NCBI GenBank assembly: GCA_013152845.1
Contig: JAADFM010000027.1
Coordinates: 1-7,601, forward strand
Source: Methanobacteriota archaeon
Lineage (GTDB): Archaea > Hydrothermarchaeota > Hydrothermarchaeia > Hydrothermarchaeales > JAADFM01
Direction of reading: 5' to 3'
Length of the DNA stretch: 7,601 nucleotides
Below are positions 1-5,145 of this stretch, piece after piece. Position 1 is the first letter of the stretch. Each line of letters opens with the position of its first letter. The translations under genes and the position numbers were made by a program. The notes below the pieces were generated by a model. It was not told the DNA's origin and ran no database searches. It saw only the letters and a program-made list of their open reading frames with translations.

Positions 1-7
1 TACCGAT

Positions 8-82
8 GCAGCCGTAGTCTAGCCTGGTTCAGGACAGGGGCCTTCCAAGCCTCTGACCCGGGTTCAAATCCCGGCGGCTGCA
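8..82 (+). tRNA. tRNA-Gly (anticodon TCC)
   Basis: The cloverleaf is complete. The acceptor stem pairs GCAGCCG (8-14) with CGGCTGC (75-81), and the discriminator is A82. The anticodon stem GGGGC (37-41) pairs with GCCTC around the loop CTTCCAA (42-48), which puts the anticodon TCC at 44-46 and reads GGA glycine codons (and probably GGG). The T arm is CCGGG-TTCAAAT-CCCGG. No intron is present and CCA is not encoded (TTT follows), as is usual in archaea. Only 7 nt lie upstream in the window, so the promoter cannot be judged. The gene converges on the initiator tRNA on the other strand. Confidence 0.97.
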
Positions 83-98
83 TTTGGATCCACTCGTC

Positions 99-123
99 GG
101 TCGTCGGGCTTTCGCCCTAGACC
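99..123. other. small hairpin before repeat copy 1
   Basis: GGGC (106-109) and GCCC (114-117) pair around a TTTC tetraloop, and an outer GGTC (99-102)/GACC (120-123) pair can stack beyond a small internal loop. It lies 16 nt after tRNA-Gly and just before the first copy of the direct repeat. There is no T-run directly after it, so it is not a classical intrinsic terminator. A processing or termination role for the tRNA-Gly transcript is only a guess. Confidence 0.4.
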
Positions 124-127
124 TCCT

Positions 128-178
128 CGTGTCTCCACCCATAGATTGTTGTCGCTTGCGCGAATGAAAGACGGATAT
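128..178. repeat. imperfect direct repeat, copy 1
   Basis: This is the first of two tandem copies between the tRNAs. Aligned to 239-288 it shares 44 identical positions with 5 substitutions and 3 gap positions. Conserved blocks are CGTGTCT, CCACCCAT, GATT, GTCGCT, GCGCGAATGA and a closing GGATAT. The copy is preceded by a hairpin (99-123) and followed by a T-rich stretch (179-187). I do not recognise the family. It could be a duplicated non-coding RNA, a relic of a tandem duplication, or a promoter-like repeat, since both copies end in an AT-rich ATAT element. Confidence 0.75.
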
Positions 179-195
179 GTTCTTTTATCGCGTGC

Positions 196-238
196 CCGAA
201 GGACCGCCCGGGTAAGCCGTTAGGGCGGAGCCCTTCGG
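196..238. other. long GC-rich stem-loop before repeat copy 2
   Basis: CCGAAGG (196-202) pairs perfectly with CCTTCGG (232-238). Inside it CCGCCC (204-209) pairs with GGGCGG (223-228), giving 13 base pairs broken by a one-versus-three-base internal loop. Within the apical loop TAA (213-215) can pair with TTA (220-222) around GCCG. A competing fold, AGGGC (222-226) with GCCCT (230-234), is also possible. The structure directly abuts repeat copy 2. It may be a structured RNA element or lie in the 3' region of either converging tRNA transcript; nothing in the sequence decides between these. Confidence 0.5.
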
Positions 239-288
239 CGTGTCTACCACCCATGGATTCATGTCGCTGGCGCGAATGAGAGGGATAT
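239..288. repeat. imperfect direct repeat, copy 2
   Basis: This second copy starts 111 nt after the start of copy 1. It begins right after the long stem-loop (196-238) and ends next to the A/T-rich tract below the initiator tRNA. Relative to copy 1 it has one inserted A at 246 and lacks two bases between 282 and 283. The hairpin-plus-repeat arrangement occurs twice although the hairpins differ in sequence, so the unit as a whole may be what was duplicated. Confidence 0.75.
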
Positions 289-293
289 AAAAA
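289..293 (-). terminator. T-run after initiator tRNA
   Basis: On the minus strand the tRNA discriminator base is followed by CTTCCCC and then five T residues (289-293). Archaeal polymerase commonly stops at such T-runs without a hairpin. The site is 8 nt beyond the tRNA end, a reasonable distance for a short tRNA trailer. The call rests on position and composition only. Confidence 0.45.
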
Positions 294-300
294 GGGGAAG

Positions 301-376
301 TAGCGGGGGGTCGATTTGAACGACCGATCTCCGGGTTATGAGCCCGGCGGGATTGACCTGGCTACCCCACCCCGCT
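301..376 (-). tRNA. initiator tRNA-Met (anticodon CAT)
   Basis: Read on the minus strand, the acceptor AGCGGGG (376-370) pairs with CCCCGCT (308-302) and the discriminator is A (301). The anticodon stem CCGGG/CCCGG encloses the loop CTCATAA (342-336), with anticodon CAT at 340-338. The first pair is A1-U72 and the anticodon stem ends in three consecutive G:C pairs, both hallmarks of archaeal initiator rather than elongator tRNA-Met. The T arm is GGTCG-TTCAAAT-CGACC. There is no intron and no encoded CCA. The gene begins 50 nt below the debranching enzyme stop on the same strand and probably has its own promoter at 408-415. Confidence 0.97.
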
Positions 377-407
377 GTGGTGGAATAAAGGTAATTCCGA
401 TTTCACA

Positions 408-415
408 CATATAAG
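408..415 (-). promoter_or_regulatory. TATA-like box for initiator tRNA
   Basis: The minus strand reads AAAACTTATATGTG here, close to the archaeal TATA consensus (core CTTATATG). Its centre is about 35 nt upstream of the tRNA 5' end. With the usual 25 nt or so from box to start this predicts a leader of about 10 nt, removed by RNase P. It is the only strongly AT-rich element between the debranching gene and the tRNA. Confidence 0.65.
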
Positions 416-426
416 TTTTAGCATGG

Positions 427-681
427 TCATCCGTGCTCGGGCCCCATGCCCAGCACGTCCTCGTAGTAGGCCCGCAGGACCTCGGCGGTGCTCCACGCCT
501 GGGCGATGCACCCCCTGGGGTGGTGGGGCGGGTCGCCGTCGAAAATCTCGGGTATCATGCCGCTGCCGGGGCCGCTCATGTAGTCCAGGAGCGGGCGCAG
601 GAACTCCCCGGCCTCCTTCCTGCCCTTCTCCCCCTTCAGCCTCACGTGGGCGGTGAGAAAGGGCCGATGAGCCATGGCCAC
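427..681 (-). CDS. glycogen debranching enzyme, C-terminal part (out of frame with the main ORF)
   Basis: This frame encodes the missing C-terminus of the debranching enzyme at 642-2396. Genuine homology-like sequence starts at codon 657 (Leu, residue 9 as translated from the ATG at 681); the first eight residues are an out-of-frame reading of the upstream ORF. Residues 45-64 hold a strongly conserved debranching signature, EIFDGDPPHHPRG followed by CIAQAW, part of the catalytic (alpha/alpha)6 barrel end. Joined at the shift, the protein would be 580 + 76 = 656 residues, a normal length for archaeal-type debranching enzymes. The ATG at 681 overlaps the main ORF by 40 nt. Separate translation of this piece would be unlikely to give a folded domain. 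It ends in TGA at 427, 50 nt before the initiator tRNA. Confidence 0.8.
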   Translation of the reverse strand: MAMAHRPFLTAHVRLKGEKGRKEAGEFLRPLLDYMSGPGSGMIPEIFDGDPPHHPRGCIAQAWSTAEVLRAYYEDVLGMGPEHG

Positions 682-2396
682 ACCGTGCCCTGGTGGTATG
701 CCGAGTCCCGCTCCAGTGGCCCGCCCTCGTACCTCCCCCTGTACCTGCTGTCCCGGGGCGAGAGTGTCCTTAGGCCGTAGGGGGTCAGGAGGTGCTCCCG
801 GAGCGTTGCCAGCACCATCTCCGCCTTCCTCTTTTTCAGGAGTGCGTGGGGAAGGGAGAGGGCGAAGACCTGGTTGGGCCGGATGGAGGGGTCATCCCTC
901 CCGTCGATGACGTCAAAGAGGCACTTCTGCCCGGGGTTCCAGAAGCGCGCAAACCCTGCCTTCACCACTTCCGCCAGGTCCAGGCACTCATCGTCCCCCA
1001 GGATTTCGGCGCCGAGCACGAGGGCGTTGTACCAGAGGGCGTTGATTTCCACGGCCTTGCCGTGGCGGGGTGTCACGACACAATCCCCTGCCTTGGCGTC
1101 CATCCAGGTGAGCTGGGTCCCCGGGTTCCCGGCGCGCAGGAGCCCGTCGGTATCCATGCGGATGTCGAAATCGGTGCCCCTGGTGTAGCCCTCCAGGACG
1201 TCCCGGACGGCCGGGGAGAGGACCTTCCTTGCAAACCCGGTATCCCCTGTGTAGTCCAGGTACCGCCCGGCCGCGATGACGAACCACAGGGCGGCGTCCA
1301 CGGTATTGTAGTCCGCCCCGGTACCCCGGTCATGGAACCGGTTGGGCAAAAGACCCTTCCTGACGGCCCCGGCGAAGGTCTTCAGGACCCCCCTTGCGTC
1401 CTCGAACCTGCCTGTTGCCAGGCACAGCCCCGGCAGGGCGATCATGGCATCCCTGCCCCAGTCCGCAAACCAGGGATAGCCGGCCAGGATGCTCTTTCCT
1501 CCCGGGCGGCGCCTCTTGACGATGAATGCATCGGCCGAGAGGACGAGGTCGTCCCATGTCCGGGTCCGGGGCAGACCGGTCTTCCCGTAGAAGTTGCCCA
1601 GGAGCCCTTCCCGGCGTTTGAGTTCGCTCTCAAGGGCGGCATCCGGGTCGGGTGGAGGGGTCCTCTCGCAGCTGGCCACCAGGGAGAAGGACACCTCCCT
1701 GGCCGAACTCCGGAGGGTGAAGGCCCCGGGGCAGTAGAGGTCGTCGTGGCAGGGGTAGCCCCGCTCCCGTTCCCTTGGGTACTCCATGCTGTAGTACCAG
1801 CGCCTCTCCTCCGGCAGGGCGGAGGGCTCCCACTCCATATCAGAGAAGAGCCCCAGGGCGGGGGCGCCATCGTAGCCTGCCGTGACACTGACCCCGCCAT
1901 CCACCCTCTCAACGCGGAACCCCCAGCCGATGTCCTCCCGGAGGAGGGTGGTGTGGAAGTCCCTGGAGGTGACCAGGGGGCGGAGGGCGAAACCCAGGTC
2001 ATGCCCTTCAGGATTCGAGACCCTGTAGCCCACCACGGTGGTGTTCCTGCCATGGACCATGGAGACGGTCTTCTCGATGCGGACGCCCTCCACGGCGTAG
2101 ACAAAGGTGGGCAGGGGCCTGGGCGAGAAGTCCCGGAGGTACCGGAAACCCTTGGGGTGGACCGCCCCGGGGTAGAGGTTTGTGGAAAGGGGGCGGGTCA
2201 TGCCGTCCAGCTCCAGCTCCTCCTCGATTTTGGAAAGCAGGACCACCCGCTCCACCGGGGGGTTCAGGGAGGCCACCAGGAGGCCGTGGTACTTCCGGGT
2301 GTTGGCCCCCACGGCGGTGGATGAGGCGTACCCCCCTATGCCGTTTGTGGCAAGCCACTCCCAGCGGCTTCCTGTCTCGAAATCCAGGGTTTTCAT
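642..2396 (-). CDS. glycogen debranching enzyme (amylo-alpha-1,6-glucosidase, archaeal type), frameshifted near 3' end
   Basis: The predicted role is cytoplasmic hydrolysis of alpha-1,6 branch points of glycogen, the catabolic partner of the GH57 enzyme upstream. Residues 1-250 or so form the beta-rich N-terminal domain of archaeal-type debranching enzymes, opening with FETGSRWEWLATNGIGGYAS. Residues 275-580 are the (alpha/alpha)6 barrel, with the conserved blocks WFADWGRDAMI (309-319), YNTVDAALW (363-371), LTWMDAK (429-435, acidic active-site block) and AYHQGTVWPW (566-575). Frame is lost right after IGPF (residue 580): the ORF adds SPPT and stops, whereas the -1 frame continues with LTAHVRLKG and the conserved C-terminus at 657-427. 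ATG 2396 is chosen because the conserved N-terminus starts immediately after it; a weak AGGG precedes it. The gene lies 6 nt after the GH57 stop, so the two probably share an mRNA. I rate the enzyme identity as near certain and the intactness of the gene as doubtful. Confidence 0.93.
   Translation of the reverse strand: MKTLDFETGSRWEWLATNGIGGYASSTAVGANTRKYHGLLVASLNPPVERVVLLSKIEEELELDGMTRPLSTNLYPGAVHPKGFRYLRDFSPRPLPTFVYAVEGVRIEKTVSMVHGRNTTVVGYRVSNPEGHDLGFALRPLVTSRDFHTTLLREDIGWGFRVERVDGGVSVTAGYDGAPALGLFSDMEWEPSALPEERRWYYSMEYPRERERGYPCHDDLYCPGAFTLRSSAREVSFSLVASCERTPPPDPDAALESELKRREGLLGNFYGKTGLPRTRTWDDLVLSADAFIVKRRRPGGKSILAGYPWFADWGRDAMIALPGLCLATGRFEDARGVLKTFAGAVRKGLLPNRFHDRGTGADYNTVDAALWFVIAAGRYLDYTGDTGFARKVLSPAVRDVLEGYTRGTDFDIRMDTDGLLRAGNPGTQLTWMDAKAGDCVVTPRHGKAVEINALWYNALVLGAEILGDDECLDLAEVVKAGFARFWNPGQKCLFDVIDGRDDPSIRPNQVFALSLPHALLKKRKAEMVLATLREHLLTPYGLRTLSPRDSRYRGRYEGGPLERDSAYHQGTVWPWLIGPFSPPT
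657..663 (-). other. frame-change site with CCCTTTC slippery-type heptamer
   Basis: On the minus strand the codons read GGC CCT TTC TCA. C CCT TTC fits the X XXY YYZ pattern of -1 slippery sites in the correct phase, and a -1 slip gives exactly the frame that encodes the conserved debranching C-terminus. The zero-frame stop TGA (644-642) follows after four codons. A 5-bp stem, CTCAC (657-653) with GTGAG (645-641), starts at the last base of the heptamer, which is closer than the usual 5-9 nt spacer. No convincing pseudoknot is visible. A single-base deletion or sequencing error is the simpler explanation. Confidence 0.55.
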
Positions 2397-2402
2397 CGGA
2401 CC

Positions 2403-3875
2403 CTAAAGCCCCTTCCGGCATATCTTGACGAGCTTCTTCCTCAGCTCCCGGTCCCCGAGCTTTTCGGGGTCGAGTTTTCCTATCTTCCGGGCGAGCCTTT
2501 CGTCCCCCAGGCTGTGGCGGACCCAGTTCTCGAAGTCGCCACGCTCCATGTGGAAGCGGATGGCCCGGATGTCCACGGTCTCCAGGATGTGGCAGAAATC
2601 CGCCAGGCTCCAGGCCGTCTCCAGGAACACATCCTCCCCGGCTGAGAAGACGAAGGGGTCACTGGCCCGCACCGTGGCGGCGGCCACCCGGGCGTCCAGG
2701 TCCATGAGGACCGACAGGTAGGTGATGAAGCTGTCGTAGGGGCTCCCGTAGGGGGAGAAGTAGGAGTGGACTTCCCCGGGCCCGCCGCCGGCGGTGAACA
2801 TGTAGTAGTAGTGGTCCGAGACCCCCAGGTAGCGCCAGATCCTCAGGAAATCCTTGTGCCGTTTAACCTTCTCGTAGAGGTCCTTGTGGTAGTGGTAGGA
2901 TGCCTGCTGCATGGTGTTGCCCAGCCAGCAGGAGAGGTCCCGCTCCAGGTCGGCCCAGGATATGGTGCCCCCGACCTCGAAGACGTCTATCTCCCCCCTG
3001 GGCTCGTACTTCCGGACCACCTCCGAGGGGGTGGCGAAGCTCAGGTTCTCCCACTTCAGCACCTCCCCGGGCAGGGCCTTGAGGAACTCCTGGATGCCGG
3101 TGTCCTGCCAGTGGTGCTCCCCGAAGGTCTCGTAGTCGGCGAAGATGTTTATCACCTCCCCGGGTGTTGAGGCCAGCCAGGAGGCGTACTTGTCGGCGGT
3201 GAGGGGGTACTCCTCCCAGTCCCTGGAAGAGAAGCGGAAGCCCACGTCGTCGGTGAGCTTGTAGTTGCGCATCAGGACCTTGAGCTTCGAACCGCCCCTG
3301 GGCTTGTAGACGTGGTTGGGCGAGCGCCAGCCCAGGACCCTCTCCAGCCCCTCGGTGAAGACTGCCTTGTAGCCCATCTCCTCCACCAGGGCGGCGATGC
3401 GGTTGTTGTAAATCAGCTCGGTGTTCTCGAAGACCTCGGGCTGGTAGCCCAGGAGGTCCTTCACGGCCCGCCGGTGCATAGCCACCTGCTCTCTGAACTC
3501 GCCGGGGTCCTCGTAGAGGCTTACCAGGGAATGGTAGTAGGTCTGGTCAAGGAACTCCACCCGGCCGGTCTCGGCCAGCTGGCGGAATGATTCCAGGAGG
3601 TCGGGGTCGTAGCGCTCGCACTGCTCCATGAAGACTCCGGAGAGGCTGAAGCTCACCTTCAGTTCCTGGAACTCGTCCAGTTTGTCCAGGAATATCTGGT
3701 TGGTCGGGAAGTAGCACTTGCCCGCAACCCTGGAGAAGACCTCCCGGTTGTCCACATCAGAGAAGTAGTACTTGAAGGTGTCCTCGGTGCCCTGGAACAT
3801 CCGCCTCTTCCAGAAGAAATCCTTCTTGAGCCTGAAGGGCTGGTGGACCTCGAAGCAGAGACAGATATCGGTCAT
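2403..3875 (-). CDS. GH57 family alpha-amylase-like glycoside hydrolase with C-terminal extra module
   Basis: This is a probable cytoplasmic retaining alpha-glucan hydrolase or transferase of family GH57, related to the archaeal alpha-amylases of the Methanocaldococcus type. The five GH57 motifs can be seen: I VHQPFR (10-15), II SGVFMEQ (79-85), III ENTELIYNN (150-158) with E153 the expected nucleophile, IV ADYETFGEHH (246-255) with D248 the expected acid/base, and V SWADLERDLSCW (306-317). Residues 405-490 lie beyond the catalytic region. They contain AWSLADFCHILETVDI and then FHMERGDFENWV with LGDERLARKI, which resembles the small DUF5752-type module found attached to archaeal sugar enzymes (recognition by eye, moderate certainty). 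No signal peptide is seen. Start ATG 3875 has GGGGAGAGGG upstream (3893-3884). The gene is first of a two-gene unit with the debranching enzyme and divergent from the synthase. Amylase, amylopullulanase and 4-alpha-glucanotransferase activities cannot be told apart from sequence. Confidence 0.92.
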   Translation of the reverse strand: MTDICLCFEVHQPFRLKKDFFWKRRMFQGTEDTFKYYFSDVDNREVFSRVAGKCYFPTNQIFLDKLDEFQELKVSFSLSGVFMEQCERYDPDLLESFRQLAETGRVEFLDQTYYHSLVSLYEDPGEFREQVAMHRRAVKDLLGYQPEVFENTELIYNNRIAALVEEMGYKAVFTEGLERVLGWRSPNHVYKPRGGSKLKVLMRNYKLTDDVGFRFSSRDWEEYPLTADKYASWLASTPGEVINIFADYETFGEHHWQDTGIQEFLKALPGEVLKWENLSFATPSEVVRKYEPRGEIDVFEVGGTISWADLERDLSCWLGNTMQQASYHYHKDLYEKVKRHKDFLRIWRYLGVSDHYYYMFTAGGGPGEVHSYFSPYGSPYDSFITYLSVLMDLDARVAAATVRASDPFVFSAGEDVFLETAWSLADFCHILETVDIRAIRFHMERGDFENWVRHSLGDERLARKIGKLDPEKLGDRELRKKLVKICRKGL

Positions 3876-3951
3876 CCCTTAAACCCTCTCCCCAAAAAGG
3901 ATAAAAGGCTTTCCCAATAAGTTTAAATCGGCAGGGGGCTACGAGAGGTTT
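3876..3951. promoter_or_regulatory. divergent promoter region between GH57 gene and GT4 synthase
   Basis: These 76 nt contain the start signals for both directions and are far more AT-rich than the surrounding genes. The palindrome TTTAAA (3922-3927), within AAGTTTAAATC, can serve as a TATA element either way: for the + gene it is centred about 27 nt before ATG 3952 (near-leaderless transcript), and for the - gene it would give a leader of roughly 20 nt carrying GGGGAGAGGG (3893-3884). A second element, CCTTTTATCC on the minus strand (3908-3899), is about 28 nt before ATG 3875 and would give a leaderless GH57 mRNA instead. No operator inverted repeat beyond the TATA palindrome is evident. Confidence 0.6.
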
Positions 3952-5145
3952 ATGGCAGAGGCGTTGAGTATAGCCATGTTCTCCTGGGAGACGATGTACT
4001 CCCCCCGCTCGGGCGGGATGTCGCCGGCGGTCACCGGACTTGCGGAAGGTCTGGCCCGGCGGGGCCACGAGGTCCATGTCTTCACCCGCATGGGCGAGGG
4101 GCAGCCCCATGACGAGACCATCAATGGCGTCCACTACCACCGGTGCGCCTTCCACCCCGGGGGCAACGTCCTGGAGTTCTGCGAGAACATGGGCAACGCC
4201 ATGGTGGAGAGGTTCTACTGGATGGAGGACTCCGGGACTGCCTTCGACGTGGTCCACGGCCACGACTGGCACGTGATAAACGCCCTCCACAGGATAAAGC
4301 ACGAGAGGGGCCGGCGGGTGGTCCTGACATTCCACTCCACCGAATGGGGCAGAAACGGCAACGAGTTCGGGGACTGGTGGGAGTTCAAAGAGATATCGGG
4401 CAGGGAGTGGTACGGGGGCTACATGGCCGACCTCGTCCTGACGGTCTCCCACACCATGAAGGGGGAGCTCAAGTGGCTCTACCACATCCCGGACTGGAAG
4501 ATGGAGGTCATACCCAACGGCATCGAGCCGGACATCTACAGGAAGGAGGTGGACCCCGGCAGGGTGAAGGAGCGATACGGCATCCACCCCCTGGCCCCCC
4601 TGGTGCTCTTCATCGGCCGGCTGGTGACCCAGAAGGGTCCCGACCTCCTGGTGGAGGCCATACCCCACGTGCTCCACCACCGCTGGGACGCCAGGTTCGT
4701 CATGGCCGGCAGCGGCGGCATGGGACCCTACCTGGAGGACATGGCCCGCAGAAACGGCTCTGCCCACGCCGTCCAGTTCCTCGGCTACATCCCGGACGAG
4801 GAGTACCTGGAGCTCCTAAACGCCTGCGATATCGTCTGCATCCCATCCCGCAACGAGCCCTTCGGCCTGGTCCTCCTGGAGGCATGGTCCGCCGGGCGTG
4901 CGGTGGTGGCCACCGACGCCGGGGGCCTGGCAGAGAACATCACCAACTTCGAGAACGGAATCCTGGTCCACAGGACCCCGGAGTCCATCGCCTGGGGGAT
5001 AAACTACATCATCAACGACCCGGTGGGGATAAAGGTCCTGGGGGAGAAGGGGCGCAGGACCGTGGAGACCCACTTCAGCTGGGACCGGGTGGCGGAGAGG
5101 ACGGAGGGAGTCTACAGGAAGCTCGGGAGGCAGGGCGGTGTTTGA
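3952..5145 (+). CDS. GT4 family glycosyltransferase, probable glycogen synthase
   Basis: This is a 397-residue GT-B fold retaining glycosyltransferase, most likely using ADP- or UDP-glucose to extend alpha-1,4-glucan in the cytoplasm. The N-terminal Rossmann domain (about 1-190) starts with SIAMFSWETMYSPRSGGMS, which carries the glycine-rich acceptor loop, and has HGHDWH at 102-107. The C-terminal domain contains GRLVTQKG (222-229; R223 and K228 are the usual donor-phosphate contacts), AGSGG (252-256) and NEPFGLVLLEAWSAG (301-315) with the EX7E pair E302/E310. The length is normal and all motifs are intact. ATG 3952 keeps the first beta strand; GAGAGG lies only 3 nt before it, so a near-leaderless transcript is possible. 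Its position opposite a GH57/debranching pair and overlapping galT supports glycogen synthesis, but GT4 also includes sucrose-phosphate, trehalose and maltose-phosphate-type enzymes, so the exact donor and acceptor are inferred. Confidence 0.9.
   Translation: MAEALSIAMFSWETMYSPRSGGMSPAVTGLAEGLARRGHEVHVFTRMGEGQPHDETINGVHYHRCAFHPGGNVLEFCENMGNAMVERFYWMEDSGTAFDVVHGHDWHVINALHRIKHERGRRVVLTFHSTEWGRNGNEFGDWWEFKEISGREWYGGYMADLVLTVSHTMKGELKWLYHIPDWKMEVIPNGIEPDIYRKEVDPGRVKERYGIHPLAPLVLFIGRLVTQKGPDLLVEAIPHVLHHRWDARFVMAGSGGMGPYLEDMARRNGSAHAVQFLGYIPDEEYLELLNACDIVCIPSRNEPFGLVLLEAWSAGRAVVATDAGGLAENITNFENGILVHRTPESIAWGINYIINDPVGIKVLGEKGRRTVETHFSWDRVAERTEGVYRKLGRQGGV
5125..5130 (+). promoter_or_regulatory. Shine-Dalgarno for galT inside the synthase gene
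   Basis: GGGAGG lies 7 nt before GTG 5138, inside the 3' end of the synthase gene. It decides the start: the GTG overlaps the synthase stop (TGA 5143-5145) by 8 nt, an arrangement typical of translational coupling. No later ATG has comparable support. Confidence 0.6.

Noticed and set aside
128..288. Two repeats as a minimal CRISPR array
   Set aside because: There are only two copies, they are degenerate with indels and ~50 nt long, the intervening segment is a structured hairpin, and no cas gene is present.
128..288. Repeat copies as C/D box guide RNAs
   Set aside because: No convincing pair of C (RTGATGA) and D (CTGA) boxes is visible on either strand at guide-RNA spacing.
8..300. Possible integrative-element attachment site at tRNA-Gly
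   Set aside because: No second copy of the tRNA 3' end is found in the spacer, and there is no integrase or other mobile gene in the window.
792..2324. Long + strand open frame opposite the debranching gene
   Set aside because: It is antisense to an ORF with clear debranching motifs, its translation is low-complexity (Gly/Pro/Val/His-rich) with no recognisable domain, and such shadows are expected in GC-rich DNA.
3757..4767. Minus-strand open frame across the divergent promoter and the synthase gene
   Set aside because: It runs antisense through the synthase coding region and across the intergenic promoter, and its composition is that of a shadow frame.
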